Numbered from the stretch's first letter, positions 1-13,000 are shown. The stretch: DNA of 64,000 nt from Puffinus mauretanicus (GCA_023333565.1 JAJKFH010003575.1:558001-622000), one strand, 5' to 3'. Made by a program: numbers and translations. Notes: generated by a model from the sequence alone, not told the origin.

Positions 1-1154
1 ACATCCCGAGTATGAAAGGTTGTGCATGTTGGCGAGGTTGCTCTTCACAATAAGGTTAATTGATGGCATAACCAAAAAAAGGCCACTTGGGGTTTTGGTT
101 GCGTATCCAAACAGAGGGCTGCAAGACTCCAGCCGGGGCACCGCTGCCAAGTCAGACGGGAAATTTGAGAACCCATTAAGGAAGCTAAAGGAGCACAAGG
201 GGAACTACAAATTAAAACCAGACAATAGGACACTGTTCATGCAGAAGGAAAGAAAACAGTGCTTGTACATACACAGTATTTACTTAAGATCTCTTAAGCC
301 ACTCATGCTGCTTTGGCATGAAAATATATGACAAGCTGTTACGGGGTCCATGGAATACAGATAGATATTTTTAGCCCATTCCACCTGAGATATAAAAATC
401 CAGTTTCAAAAGATTACCAGCCTGAACTCCAACTGCAGAAGGTAGCTTTCAGTGGGACAACCATGGTTATTGTATAGAAAGTTTTTGAACAAGACGTCAT
501 ATGCGATTGAGTTGCATGTGGCCTTTGTTGAGCATCTTGCATATGGATAAAGTATCATCAGTTTGTGAGAGGTTACCATGGAAATGAGGAGAAATAACAG
601 CCTCAGTCATCAGGCCTGCTGTCTTAATTCAACCCAACGTGCCAACATTATCCCAGAACCACATATGTGGTTCCATCTTATCTCATTCAGCAAAACCAAG
701 GGCAGGGTCACTGTGCATTATCCTACTCAGCTGGGACAAGAGAAAGCAGAGTGGAGCTTTGATCACACATCCTTGCAGGCTCGAGGGGCCTCACTACACA
801 GACACATGACTCTAACAAGGCTGAGGAGATCTTATTTCTTTTTTCTAAAAAAACACATCAGGCTGACCTAAAATCATGGCTGCACCTGGGCTGTATGTTC
901 TGCCATATTTCAACATGAAAATTTGCATGAGTAACCATAGAAAGCCAGCATGAAGCTGCCGACATCACTGATGACTGACGATGACACATGTGACAGCTCC
1001 TCTGATGCCAGTGATGGAGGTGCTGTCATGGGGCAGCCTAGTCCAGGGTCCAGATCCCGTGCCAAAGGAGGGCACAGGAAGGCAGACACAGCATCTCAAT
1101 GACCATCTCCCACCTCCAAGCATGAACCCAGACTGCTGTGCTACCAGGCACTCT
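1..1154. other. Unannotated unique-looking DNA
   Basis: I see no recognisable exon, RNA gene or repeat here. Short open frames of about 100 codons occur on the plus strand but carry no family motif, and several are open only because the stretch happens to be stop-poor. It reads as ordinary vertebrate noncoding sequence. Confidence 0.5.
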
Positions 1155-1274
1155 GGAAAGGAGAAGGAGAAGAAGGAGAAGGAGAAGGAGAAGGAGAAGA
1201 GAAGGAGAAGGAGAAGGAGAAGGAGAAGGAGAAGGAGAAGGAGAAGGAGAAGGAGAAGGAGAAGGAGAAGGAGG
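1155..1274 (+). repeat. (GGAGAA)n purine microsatellite
   Basis: About 120 bases consist only of A and G on this strand, mostly as a tandem GGAGAA/GAGAAG hexamer with a few interruptions near the left end. Immediately to the right, imperfect derivatives (aaggag, ctgaaggag) continue for another 50 bases, suggesting a decayed margin. Read in one frame the array encodes a run of about 30 arginines, but this is a by-product of the repeat and not evidence of a gene. A long homopurine/homopyrimidine tract of this kind can form triplex (H-)DNA and is prone to slippage, so its length may vary between individuals. Confidence 0.95.
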
Positions 1275-4200
1275 CTCCTGAAGGAGAGCTCTCTGAAGGA
1301 GGCTTTCTAAAGGAGAAACAGGCTTCCCTGTCCCAAATAATATTTTAAAAATTTAAAGCAAAACTTGGAGATGTACTCGCATTCCAGAGTCACCTAACCT
1401 ATGAAATTTTTTACCATGGTTGTCCAATGGGGAAGAGGTTGTGATGCTGCCTGAGTCCTCCATCCAGCTCTTCACAGTGAGTGGCACTTACCACTGAGGA
1501 CGCCCCGAAAACTTTGGAGTGGGGCTCCCTTCATTAGAAGAAACTTGAAAGGGTTTGAATCCTTGATCTCTATTCCAGGGACATTCTTTTTCCCTGGGAT
1601 TGATATTGAGCTGTTCCTGATCTTCCATCTCATGAAGGGCACGTAAACCTAGCTTTGGTTTCCGCTAATTTTGGTACATCAAATTGTATAGCTCAACCCA
1701 ACTGTTTTATTTAACTACCCCCACAGAAAATGGCTTGAAAATTTCATTTCAAGTTGATCCAACCTATCTGTTTATTTTCTTGTTTGGTAACTGAACCAGC
1801 AGTATGTATGATGGGTCTCATCTTCACCAACCGTAGCTCCACCAGCTATATTCTAGAGAGAGGCAGTCACCCTTCAGAGTAGCACAGGCAGCTTTAGCCA
1901 GGCCCACAAACTGTTCGTTTGCTGGTAAGCTGTCACTTATATCTTTCATTTTCTGAAAAAAAGTCACTGTAAATTTATAGCTGAAAGCAATTTTGCAGTA
2001 GTCCTGCTGAAATGCAAAGCAGATGCCTTCAAGAAGCAGAAACAGAGCAGAGCTGACTGACGCCTCCGTGGCGCAGACAACTTTGATCCATATTTCAAAG
2101 ACTGAACTGAGAGTGGATCTGTGCTTCCAAACTTGGTTTGTGCTTCTTTCTTAAAGGAGTTATCCAAAACATTGTATTTGGCATTTGTTTTCTTACAAAC
2201 AATGTAAAAGAAATTACTCATTGTTCCTTGTATTTGGCCTATTGTCTGTGTTTAGAAATGTTTGTTCCCAGTTTTGACTCCTAGCAGAAATGTCTTCGAT
2301 ATTTTGCTGAAATACTTCAGATTTATTACGTTCTCGTTTTGGGATTCCAATGTGCCATTTTACACTTGAAATATTTCATTTACTTCGATAACATTACTTG
2401 AGATTGGAAGGAGATCTGGGACCCACTTAAGTCCAGATAAAGCTTAAGTACAACTGGTTGAGCACATCAAAAGCACTAAACACCAGCCTTAAAGGGATCC
2501 AGGATAAATCATATCATAGCTATTGGAAAATGTGCAGTTTATGTCTCAGAGTTTCCAGAAGATATAGACGGCGTTCTGCCACCAAGAGAGATTACAAACA
2601 TGTGTTTGGGCTTCAACAGAAAATGGGAAAGTATCAGGAAAAAGTTATTGGGAAAATTAGTTTGATTCTCAAAATTACACTTCCCACTACAGCAAAGTGT
2701 TGCCTGTTTCATGATGTGTTGAGCTGGGAAAAACATCAAAAAGGAAAAAACTTCATAGATCATTAATGAGTGCAATAACAGCAACAGTAACGATGCACTG
2801 GCACTGGTAATTAGAAACATCATCAAGTGTAATAAAATGGACTACCATCAAAGGAATCTCATATTAGAAAAATATGCAGATTACAAAGGGAGACGGTTAA
2901 CGATATATAGAAATTGCATAATAATGTAATGATTAACAAACAGTCATCTGAAATCCTGTCTTAGACACTTATGTAGTTCCCTTATTTACGTAATGGTTGT
3001 CCTCTTATTCCTTTCCACAATATTTACTTTCCTACTTTCTCATGCACTTTGCAAAGTAGTGACATAACTTTGAAGTTTCGGACTGTATGCGCACCTCTAT
3101 TATTGAAAAATCCTGTAAAAAAGAGGTGTGGTTTGACCTGGGAGCTCTGAAAGAATCAGAATGGGCCATTTACAGCACTGGGACTGAGAAAAGAAATACA
3201 ACAATTTCTAGGAAGTGCCTTCCACTTCACTATGTAGAAAATTGTTTTTTGTTGGGGTTTTTTTCCCCAATTTCATTTTTCACCAGAACTCAAAAATGCT
3301 TTTCAAATGTAGAGAACTCCACTTATCCAAGTAGTCCCTTTAAATGCCCATTAAAGGTTGTGATATGACAGTAGCAGCACTTATAATCTTGAGCATCTAG
3401 AAGATATCCTGGTGTCAGCTGCAGATGACAGAAACGCTCTTCCCATTGCCATCAGGGTGGAGTCCTGAATGTTTAAGATGTACTTCATCCATCAGGCCCT
3501 GGTGGAAGGATAATAACAGCAGGTGGGAGAGAAGACTGGTGGTCTTCTGGTCATTTAGCTCTTCCCATTTGGTCTCAGCCTTGCAATAATTTTTATGTCA
3601 CCTTTGAATCAAATCAAGCATTTAAGGAGGTCAGATTGTCACTGGCAGATATTGTTGTTATATATAGCTGATCTCTTCCATCTAAGCTCTATGGGCTCAC
3701 ATTTTTCAGAAACATGTTTTAAAGGCCTATTAAGCCTTCATTTTGGTAGAGGTTACTTTCTCTTTTTTTTTCTTTTTTTTTTAACCTGGCACCAGTTTGG
3801 TCTGGAATCTGAATCAAGGTCACCTCATGAAAATAATTTTTCAGATCTGGGGTCTGAGTCCTGGCCTGATGATGTTCAGATTCATGCCATCTCATTCCAT
3901 CACATTTAAAGCTGGGCAGATAATTTGAGGTGTTGGCCTAGAGCCAACAGAGAGACAGAGGCACCTCCAGAGGAGTCACATCACCAAGAAGTGATTTTAC
4001 AACATTTGGGGCAGGAAGGATGTTCTTCAGAGATTCTTTTCTCTCTCCACAGCCAATAGTAGAAGAGTAGCTTAAAGCAGGTACATAACTTTTCAGAAGC
4101 TGAAATAAAAAGTGTCAGATCCAACCATTAATGTTTCATCAATTAGTGTAAGATTAAGCCATCTGTGCGTGTCTTTTCTACTGAAGTCAACATGGTACCT

Positions 4201-5989
4201 GGTCTTTCCCTTTTATTAGAAACAGCTCAGACAAACACTTGCTAAGGAAGGTCCAGAAGTGCTTGATCTACCCTAGGAGACTGAGCGGGGACAAAGGTGA
4301 CCTCGTCAGGACCTTCCCAACCTTATCTCTGTAAGATTGTATGGAATCAAGATCAGTTGCTGGATCAGACTCTTCTATGGTCAGTCTCTAACAGTGCCTC
4401 TTTCTCGCCACTGGCAAAAAAGGGAGCTCAGGCACAAACACCTACATCACACACAGCTATATTTAATCTGGCAAATCCCACCAATATGGTTCAAATAGAA
4501 AGCACATCTTGTGCAATTTAGTCTCAAATATTTTCAGTTTTGATAGTGCAGCTGGGTATCTCCTACTTACTAGCAAAGGAGAAAGATCTCCAAAGCCATT
4601 GCAACGCGTATGATGTTTGTTAGAAGTAAAGCGTCTCTGATATCTGCTATTGAGTGATAATGTGCGAGGTCGAAGAGCAACCTCACATTTCATAATTCAG
4701 TACACTTTCTGGTTGTCTAAAGACCAGATGTTTTAGCAAGAAGATGATGAGCACTGAGTAGGCGGAAGGTTTGAGGACAGGGTGATAATGTAGACCTGAA
4801 AATTGCACATTCTCCAGAATCTTATGTGACTATAAATCACGGTGGGCTTCTTCAAACTGCATCAGGAGCCAAATTCCACGTACGTCCTCCATCAAAATGA
4901 AAATTTATAACAGTGAGAATAGTTACAGTCTGGCTGTGAACAAGCAGGAGTTAATCAACTAGTGGGATGAAAGCAAATGTATTTGCATTTCAGGGTAGCA
5001 TGAATTAAAAAAATTAACTGAAGATCACCTTCTACCATATTGTTACAATAAAGTTGAATGGATAAACAAGCGCAGCACACAATAGTCAAAGCAATTCATA
5101 GGATTAGTCTTTGGAGAAGGTGAAGATTTCTTCCTGTGTGTATGGAAAAGGAGTTAAAACCCTGACTACCCATTCATCAAAATGCCAAATCAGGGATACA
5201 GAGATCCTCTTCTCCCTCTATTCTCCGCAGTGTTACGCTAAATGGGCCTCTCCAGCAGGAGCAGGGATGGGATAGATCAGCCTCTTCTCACAGTTTCAGG
5301 TGGATGGTACCTCTCGGGTTACAAATAACAGCCATTCCTGGGGACAGCACCCTACATGTCAACGTAGTTCAACAGAAATACAGCCCCTATTCAACCTCAT
5401 TTGTAAGTCTGATGCCATGTTAACTTTAGTCTATACTAGGAAGTTAGCAATTTGACGTATATTTTTTCTAACAAGCACAAAGCCAAATGCCAGTGGTAAA
5501 ATTCTGGCATCAGTAAGGGCAAGGGTTTTGATTTGAATGTAGCAAAAGTTTCCTCCAGCATCTGAACTCTGGGCTCTTCTCCCTTACTCTGGACATTTTT
5601 GATCCAGATTTAAACTTGTAACTTAACTTAGGACTGGCAGGCTCAAGCCTCAGACGGTGTCCTCCAGCAGTGCTCGTGTCCCACAGCAGCAGTAATATTG
5701 TTGGCCAATAACAAAATGATGTGACAAGATGAGTTTTTCATAGAGGCTGGATTTACAAACCATAGATTATTTTCCTTTAGAGATATGAAAGACATAAACA
5801 GGATCAAAGCTTCCTTCTTGCAAACATTTACATATGTGCTATGCTTCATTTATCAGAGGGGGCTAATTGACATCAGACACTTGTGTACATAGAGTTAAAT
5901 ATGTGTATAAATACTATCAGCACGGGGGGTCGAAAAGTAAAAGAAAGCCCTTAGGCAAACAGTTATATATAATCAAGCGGGTGGTTAAG
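1275..5989. other. Unannotated, AT-leaning noncoding DNA
   Basis: No repeat family, exon or RNA gene is recognised. A T-rich tract lies near 3763-3782. Open frames here are below about 105 codons, and none shows a domain motif. Confidence 0.45.
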
Positions 5990-6805
5990 AAGTCATGGCT
6001 TGTCAGCTCAGCTCTGGTACTTGGCTCGTGCACGTTCTTGATGTGCAAGAGCCCAACTCCGCTTTGACACCAGCGAAGGAGGAGAAATTTAAGCACGAGC
6101 ATTTTGCTTCGCAGCCGAGGTAGATGGAGAGCAGGAACCTGCACGGTGACGGCAGCTCAGCAGAGAGCAGCGTTTTGGTAAAGGTCAGCAGAGAGGTGCT
6201 GCCAAACCTCTGAGCCACCCTTCTTCAAACCCACTTTTCAAAGGTCGATCCTACAAGTGATAGGAGGGGTCATGCAGGGGATGAGGAGTGTGTTTTCATT
6301 TTAGCTCGGGGAGCTGCACAAATCTTGCTGTAAGTTTGGGGAAAGGTTCTGTAACCCCCTTGAAGAATAAATCTTTACTTTATCTCCACACTGTCTCGAG
6401 AAGGAGCAACACTCAAAAGATTTGCACAGCCAAAAGGATTACTGACATTGCTCAAAAGCATTTACCCCAAACACAGTGATTCTTTACTAGCAGGAACATC
6501 TAAAAGAAAGATTTTAAGAAGTTCTTCTTTATAAATCACTTTTTTGTTGCCTCTCTGCAAGTCCCAAAATTGAGAAATGGCATGCAAACTATCAAATCTG
6601 TCTGCAGGACACGTCACAAAAATGTGTCAGCTTGTCTGGGTCTGCTTCATCTGTGCGGGTAAAGCCAGTTAGCTTCAGAAACGAGAGTAAGCCACGTGGA
6701 TTTTTATAAGACAGGCTATCACACAGAGGAAGGAGGACTGTGTTACTCAGCGGTTTGTTGATACGAGAGGTGTACGTGGTGAAATAGCGGCTTTCTGTGA
6801 TTTCC

Positions 6806-6814
6806 TATAAAAGG
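6806..6814 (+). promoter_or_regulatory. TATA-like box (TATAAAAGG)
   Basis: TATAAAAGG is an excellent match to the vertebrate core TATA box and lies inside the CpG-enriched segment. A start site would be expected about 30 bases downstream, near 6836-6845. No convincing open frame or splice-site pattern follows, so the assignment as a promoter is speculative, and such a match occurs by chance in DNA of this composition. Confidence 0.18.
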
Positions 6815-6848
6815 CCTGGAAGGACATAAAACCAATAAACAAGGCTGA

Positions 6849-6875
6849 CAGCACGCCAGGTCTGACAGCGTGCTG
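6849..6875 (+). repeat. Perfect 8-bp inverted repeat (stem-loop)
   Basis: The arms CAGCACGC (6849-6856) and GCGTGCTG (6868-6875) are exact reverse complements separated by 11 bases. The GC-rich stem would be stable in RNA or as a cruciform. AATAAA follows directly at 6876-6881. The hexamer TGACAG also appears twice, at 6846 and 6863. Function is unknown. A chance 8-base inverted repeat is not rare in 64 kb; the interest is the location between a TATA-like box and a poly(A)-like hexamer. Confidence 0.6.
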
Positions 6876-7113
6876 AATAAACCTGAGTCACATGAATGAC
6901 AATAGCTCGTTCGTCAGAAACTCGGGAGCGCGCTGGGAGAAAGGAAATGAAATACACTTAACAGTTCTTGGCACCATCGGGGAGCGCACACCAGTCCGCG
7001 TCAGGATCAATCTCGTAACATTTCTGTAAAAGAGTATTGCAAAGGACAGGGGATTTAAAAAGAAATATTGCTCCAAAGTGTTTATTCTAGGTCTTGGGAA
7101 GGACTTGCCTTGG

Positions 7114-7191
7114 TCTGAGCTGCACGAAAGGATGCGATGCTCTAAACATGACGTCTAACTGGGCAAGAGGATGTGATGCTCTGAGCTTGGG
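7114..7191. repeat. Imperfect two-copy 39-bp tandem duplication
   Basis: The block aggatgcgatgctct at 7129 recurs with one change at 7168, a 39-base spacing. Flanking bases are partly conserved (a tctgagct motif beside each copy). The period is a multiple of three, so a minus-strand frame across it shows a repeated 13-residue pattern beginning ASHP, but no protein family is recognised. Confidence 0.55.
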
Positions 7192-7626
7192 TCTGGTCTC
7201 TCGGTTTAGATTTACACTCGAGCTTGCCAGGATCAGTTCTCTGATCTGATATCCTTCCTCAAAGCTGCAAAATCGTGAATGGCTGAGCACCCTCAAAACC
7301 CCACAAAATAGAGCTCAGGACCCCAACTGCGCTAGGCTGCAGCAGGATTGGGACATGGTGGAGATCCCACAGGGTTCAGCCCCAAACCAACATCTTAACA
7401 AATTGCCAAATATAAGTGGGAACCTGCACTTTCTCATTCTTAGAAAAACCCTTGCTTCGAGAGCTGAAGGGTTCTAGTGAGGAGGGTAAAAGTACCTGCC
7501 AAGAATGAATTCATCAAAGTGTGTAACCTCCAGGAAGAGGTTGGTACTTTGCCGTTGAATTGAAGGGAACAGGATTTCCTCTGCCTTGAGCAGTTTCACA
7601 ATGATAAAGCTCAAAATATCTTGGTT

Positions 7627-7745
7627 CTAATCCTGATTTCTGCTCCTCTGATTGAACAATTCATTTCACCTTATGTTCTCAGCCTCTATATTCCTTACTA
7701 ACACAGGGTGCGAGATTTTCAGAGAAAGTCTTATTGTATGTAGGT
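7627..7745 (+). mobile_element. Ancient MIR-like SINE remnant
   Basis: The order of motifs follows the MIR core in sense orientation: a 'ggttctaatcctg' block, then a 'ttgaacaattcatttcacc' block (MIR: tgggcaagtcacttaacc), then 'cagcctctatattcc' (MIR: cctcagtttcctc). Divergence is high, as expected for an element older than birds. Assigned from a remembered consensus. Confidence 0.42.
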
Positions 7746-9246
7746 AAATGATGATTTTGTTATAGAAATAGTGAACCGGTGCTCAACCTGGTGGGTAACT
7801 TCTGCCTGTTCATCAAAGCTTTGAGGGTTGGATTGTTCAGCAAGAATTTGCAGCTTAAATCCTATGTCTTGAATTGCAAATGCTGCCGATGATGCTCACT
7901 GCCTGTCTATTTTTACTGTTGGCCACCAAAACAAGCAGCTCAAATCTAAAATAAGAATCCAAACTTACTTCAAATTCAGGCGTGTTAGGTCTTGTGCTCC
8001 GGTTTGGATGAATTCCAAAACCTCCATAACAGAAAGTTGAGGTCTTATTAACCAAAATACTCCAGCAGTCATTGTTTACAGGCTGGGATGAGCGAACAAG
8101 GATTATATTCCTTTGTCTGTGACTTTGGACCAGTTAGTTGTGGTCAGACCTAAAAAGGCTCTTAGAAACCCAAGTCCCTATTGCTTCAGAGGACTGAGGC
8201 ACCTGACTCCTTTTGTGCATGTGGTGCATACTCCCTATGTAAAATAACAACCCTTTCCTTAGTTCAGTTGTCTGTTGTGCTGCCATATGGAAGGATGATA
8301 ACGTTTTGCTCAATACTATAGCAAAGATTGGCTGTATATTTACAAAACTTCGTGTCCCCCCCTTTTTTTTCAGTGTTTCCTGGATTGAGTATAGTACATA
8401 GTACATATATAGTATATATATACTTGCAGAAGAAACTAACAGCAAGGCTGATATTGCATGCTTCATTAAACACTGTAAAGCAATGACATTTTTTAATCAG
8501 AATAAAAGCTGTTGGCCCGGATAAATATTTTTTCCCTTAAAAATAATTTTGATTAGTCACAGCTTGGATATATGAGAGTGAGATAGTTATCTTTGGCTGA
8601 TCGCAAGTGATATTATGAACTATCTTAATATTTGAAAAGTGACTCAGAAGCCCTAATGCTCATCTTTGAACCTTTGACACCGTTCAGAGGGCCAACGCTA
8701 CCCCCTCAGCAAGCATCACTGGGCTGTACATCACTCATTTTCTATGAAAGAAAGGCTGCAGATGAGCAGAGGAGCAACACAGGTCTTCCGAATCAGCAAC
8801 GGGTTATCTTTCCATGGGGCCCAAAGCACCACAATAAGTTGCATCAGACATGGAAGCGTGCAATGCCTCTCCTGTGCACAGTAGTTTCCTACAGCTCAGT
8901 GTCATAGTCCCGCTCCTTAAGGGTTCAGTGGCATTGGCAAAAGATCATCCATAGCTCCAGGACTGGGAACACCTCAATCCTCTGGCACTGCAACACTTTC
9001 TAATAGAAGAGGGATGAAATAGAGAGCGTTCTCAGGGGCCAGGATGGGACAAGCTCCCCACAAAGAACCCCCACAAACATTGCGACTCTCTATTCCAACT
9101 ACAACACACATTTCTGACCTCCCTCCTCTAAAATAAGTCGAGTACACTAAAACCTCCCAATAATTCTTCCAAAACAAAACAGCCCACTGCATGTCCTTCT
9201 CCCCCAGAGAGAATGAGAGAACAAACACATGATATGTTAGTCATAG
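7746..9246. other. Unannotated noncoding DNA
   Basis: Nothing recognisable. An AT-rich stretch with a short TA-repeat cluster lies near 8395-8432, and a pyrimidine run lies at 8357-8371. Confidence 0.45.
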
Positions 9247-10095
9247 GCTGTAAGATCAGAGGAGACCATGGTGATCGTCTTGTCTGACTTCTTGCGTAAG
9301 AGGCCATTAGGCTTCTGGCAGTTAATTCATGCTTGAAATAGAGAAAAATGTACTGTGGTGATTTGGAGAATTGCTAGCAATGGAAATTCAACCACATTCC
9401 CTGTTCCAAGCTGTTCCAATGACTTGTTGCATGCCTTTATATTAAATCTCAGTTTGTCTAGGTCCAACCTCCAGCCTTTAGGTCTCATGCTACTTTTGTC
9501 TCTAAGACTGAAAATTCTCCTAAATCATCTTCCGAAGTAAGTACTGTAAGAATCTGATCAAGACACTGTTTTTCCTCTAGCTTTGACAGCTACACAGTCT
9601 GAGCACCTTGTGACTTTTGTTATGAGGCAAATTTTTCAACGCCTTAATTATCCTTGCCTGAATGTTTCCAAGCTTGGTTGGTTGGTTGTTTGGGTTTTTT
9701 TTTTTTTTTTAAATAGACACTGAAAATGAGTACCTCATTCTGGAGACAGTCATTGTTGAACAGAGACAGAACAAAGCTCACAGTTCCCCCACTTATGCAC
9801 TCTGAGATGCCATCAGATGATTATGTTCATCTGAGCAGCAACCTCCCAAGTTTCTTCCAGCCTTGCTGCTTTCCATAATCTTCATCTTGTGAGTGTGCCT
9901 TTCAGTTTTGATCCTGCATATATGATTTTATGTTTTCTTATGTTATAAATTTTCCCCTTTATCCTTTGCCTTTTTCCCAGTGTTTGTGTCATCTGTAAAT
10001 AACTGATTCTGATTTTTAGTGACAGCAAGGCTTTGTTAGGATTATCAAACTGCATGCGGTCAAGAACATCTGTCCCCAAGACTTGGTGTTCACTA
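9247..10095 (-). mobile_element. Old CR1-family LINE 3' fragment, highly diverged
   Basis: On the plus strand the sequence follows, in order, the antisense 3' part of an ancient CR1. It has the 'gatcgtcttgtctgact' tail region, the 'ccaagctgttccaatgact' block, the 'cttcagcctccagccttt' equivalent, and near the far end a 'tttgtgtcatctgtaaataa' block followed by 'ggtcaagaac'. Many substitutions and small indels have removed any long reading frame. It is clearly older than the other CR1 copies in the window and lacks their ATTCTATG terminal repeat. A (GGTT)n plus T-tract lies inside it. It belongs to an old CR1 lineage; the subfamily cannot be fixed by eye. Confidence 0.7.
9676..9710 (+). repeat. 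(GGTT)n followed by T16 tract
   Basis: Three TTGG-type units run into a 16-base T homopolymer at 9695-9710. The tract sits inside the old antisense CR1, so it probably arose by slippage after insertion. Confidence 0.8.
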
Positions 10096-13000
10096 AGGAA
10101 ATGAGTATGGAATGAGAACAGAAGTAGCAGAATATGGAAAGGTTTGCTTCTATTAAGTTTACTTATTTATGAATATTATGTCTGGAAACTGATGCTATTC
10201 TTCAAATGCAGACAAAGGTTCTTTGTTTAACTTTGTGTTACGTGGAACATAAGTGCTGTCTGGTGTCATTACCTTTCCACATCAAACTTGCATCAGGAGT
10301 ACCTTATTTCAGTCTTGGATAGATCACCACTTGAAACATGACATGTTTCCTTCTCTGGGCAAAAGCCCAATGGTTTGTTCACAGTCCTCTCTTTGCACAA
10401 GGATTGTCCCTAGTCCTGTGGTTTTTCTTGCCCACAGAGAAGGCACTCAGTTCGGCTCTTCTGCTGGCTGTGCAGAGGTGTTGGAGACAATACAGTGCTG
10501 CCCCTTCATTCCCTGCTGATTCTGGATCTTTCCTCAGCTGGACAGGAGTTTATGAGCTGATCTGAAGTTGGACATGAGCCTGAGGTTGCCTAAACCAGAT
10601 TTGTTATCTGGAAAGTGGAAGAGGTTATTCACCAAGGGTGTGTGTTCCCAGGGGCACAGGCATTGTGGGATGCTACTGCAGGCTCCCCAGCAAAGTCCTC
10701 AGGCCACAGACCCCACAGCCTCACTGATAACCTTGGTCCACACTGTCCCAGGTGGGGACACAACTTTAGGACCCCATCAGCGGTGGGAGGAAGCAGCCCT
10801 TTTAATGCATAAACCCCTCCTCCGGGGTCTTGGCCACTTGGTAGCAGAAGCCAAGCCTTCTCCAGGTCCCTGAAGCATTTAGGTGATTATCAAGGTCCCA
10901 GATCCACCCCACTCTCCTTTCAACCACCAACCATGCCAGCAGCTGTTAGCTCCACCCAAATCAAAACACGGACCTCTCCTTCTGCTGTGGGACCTGATTC
11001 AGCTATTCTAGACACATGGCTTTATCATCCTGCAGCCTTCTTTAATGAGTTTATCAAGTTCAGCTGGCACAAAGCAAGCCATTAACACTTACAGCATTGA
11101 TTAGAAGCAAGAAAAAAAAAAAAAGAGTATGTCAAATACAGGAGTCTCATATTCCTCACAAGCTCATTTCCAGCAAATGTTGTCCACAGATCTTTCTCCA
11201 AGTTATTACAAACAACACCATTTTCTTTGATCCCAAACCACTAGAGATTTTGATATGAGTTGGCTTACCACAAAGCCCTCTTGCACACACACATAGCTTT
11301 GACCTCAAAACCAACACACTGGTTTGGTCATTGAAAAGACAACATCAACCCCTTCAAGTAGACAATCACGTGGGAATGTCCCAAAACAAAGACTTTCATA
11401 CCCTGAGTCTGGGATCTGACCCAGCAATGAAGCAGAACAGAACCCAGATTACCAACCTCTCAAATCTTAATTTGAGAACAATGTCACAGCTTTCAAAAAA
11501 GGACAAACTTTATTAAAAAAAAATCGGTTCCAAGTGCAAATAGTGGCATGCTGCTCTTTGCATTCCTTAGTGGCTATAAATTAGTTAACCAAGGATCTGG
11601 TACACATGTGTTTGCATATAAATAACGTGGGGAGATAGCTGAGTTCTGATAAAAACTTAAAGGCAGTTTCCCAGCTGAAAAAAAAATTGCAGGGAGCTTG
11701 AATGTGGCCCTGAGGGTCTAGTATGTGAACTGCTTCTGTGAGCCAAAGTGGAGGCAGTGTTTTTGCATTTGGAAACCAGACGGTTGTAGAACTTGATTCA
11801 GAGTATTTAATTATTCTTGGCTTTAATTCCTGATTTTCCTCATTAGAAGGAGAGACATCTAAGAAACATGCAGGTCAAATTTTACTCTCGTTTATACCAG
11901 TTAAAACCCAAGAGGTCAGCAGGACCCTCCAGAAGCTCCTCCATGGGCTTGCCAGGAACGGGGGTGTTGAGCATAACTGACCCCTGCAGCCCAGACCCCT
12001 CTGACTCATCTGCCTCTTCAGTTCCTTGAATCCCAGACGCTGTGCCTAATGTCAAGAGGAAGCCCATTGTGTAGTGCTCTTCCTCAGATCTACTTTTCTT
12101 TGCTATCACAGCTTGTTCTCCTCTGTTCCTTATAGGACGGTGGGTTCCTGTGGAAGTTATACTTGGAAAACACCCACTGTTAGACCATGGACTTCCCTGG
12201 CAATGCCAGGAATTGTGGTTTCTACAGGATTTCACCTTTGAATCATTGCCCTATTTTTCGTGAATGTATTATCAGCTATGTTAAGCATCGGTTGAAAGCA
12301 ACCGGGCCACCTCTGCTTTGCTTGGAAGAGCGTGTCTCTGCCTACTCATCCGACAGGACTAGTCTAACGGGCTGCAGAAAAGGATAGCTATCTGCTTGTT
12401 GTCTGGTGAGGCTTGCTCTCCAGATATGACTTCCTTCTCAGTCACACTAGTAAAATCGATTCACAGGTTATAAGACCAGAGTGGATCAGTTTGATTTTTC
12501 AGCCCAATCACCTGTATAATGCAGGGAACGGGCTCCTTTGGGCAAGTTTCTACTTGCACAAAAGAGTGTTTGTAAGAAAAAATATTCAATTTTGATTTAA
12601 ACATGGCCCTGATTAAACATGTTACAATAGATATGTTTTTTCCTGTTTTTTCCTGCATGCTGTTAATAATGTGTACTTTAATTAGTGCTATCACTGATTA
12701 AAAAAATGGGTTAATAAGGAATGTTCAGATCTAAGATTACAACTTACAGTTTGTTCCTTCTGGGGAAAAACATGCTGCTAGCTCATGATCTGGGCCAAAA
12801 TGTTTATCCTGTTTGAAACACTAGAGAATTCAAGAATTTCAGAAGCAAGGACACACTGGTCCATCTCATCCTTGAGTTTGTGGTGACCTTTCTCCATGAC
12901 TGGGAGCGAGGATCAGAATGAGTTCACAATTCCCCTTTCCTGATTTATGAACGTGATTCCCAACATAAGATGTTTGCCTTGCATCTTAGCAGCTATTCAC

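Larger units (their letters stand above)
5990..7320. other. CpG-enriched noncoding segment
   Basis: CpG dinucleotides are clearly more frequent here than in the surrounding DNA. They cluster at about 6005-6180 and again at about 6750-7310, for example roughly ten CpGs in the 120 bases from 6900. It does not reach the density of a classic promoter CpG island. It contains a TATAAAAGG box, a perfect 8-base stem-loop and a 39-base imperfect duplication, each listed separately. It may be a hypomethylated regulatory element or the end of an undetected transcript; the sequence does not decide between these. Confidence 0.35.

Noticed and set aside
981..1310. 109-codon open frame encoding a poly-arginine protein
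   Set aside because: The arginine run is the direct translation of the (GGAGAA)n microsatellite; the frame exists only because the repeat contains no stop codon.
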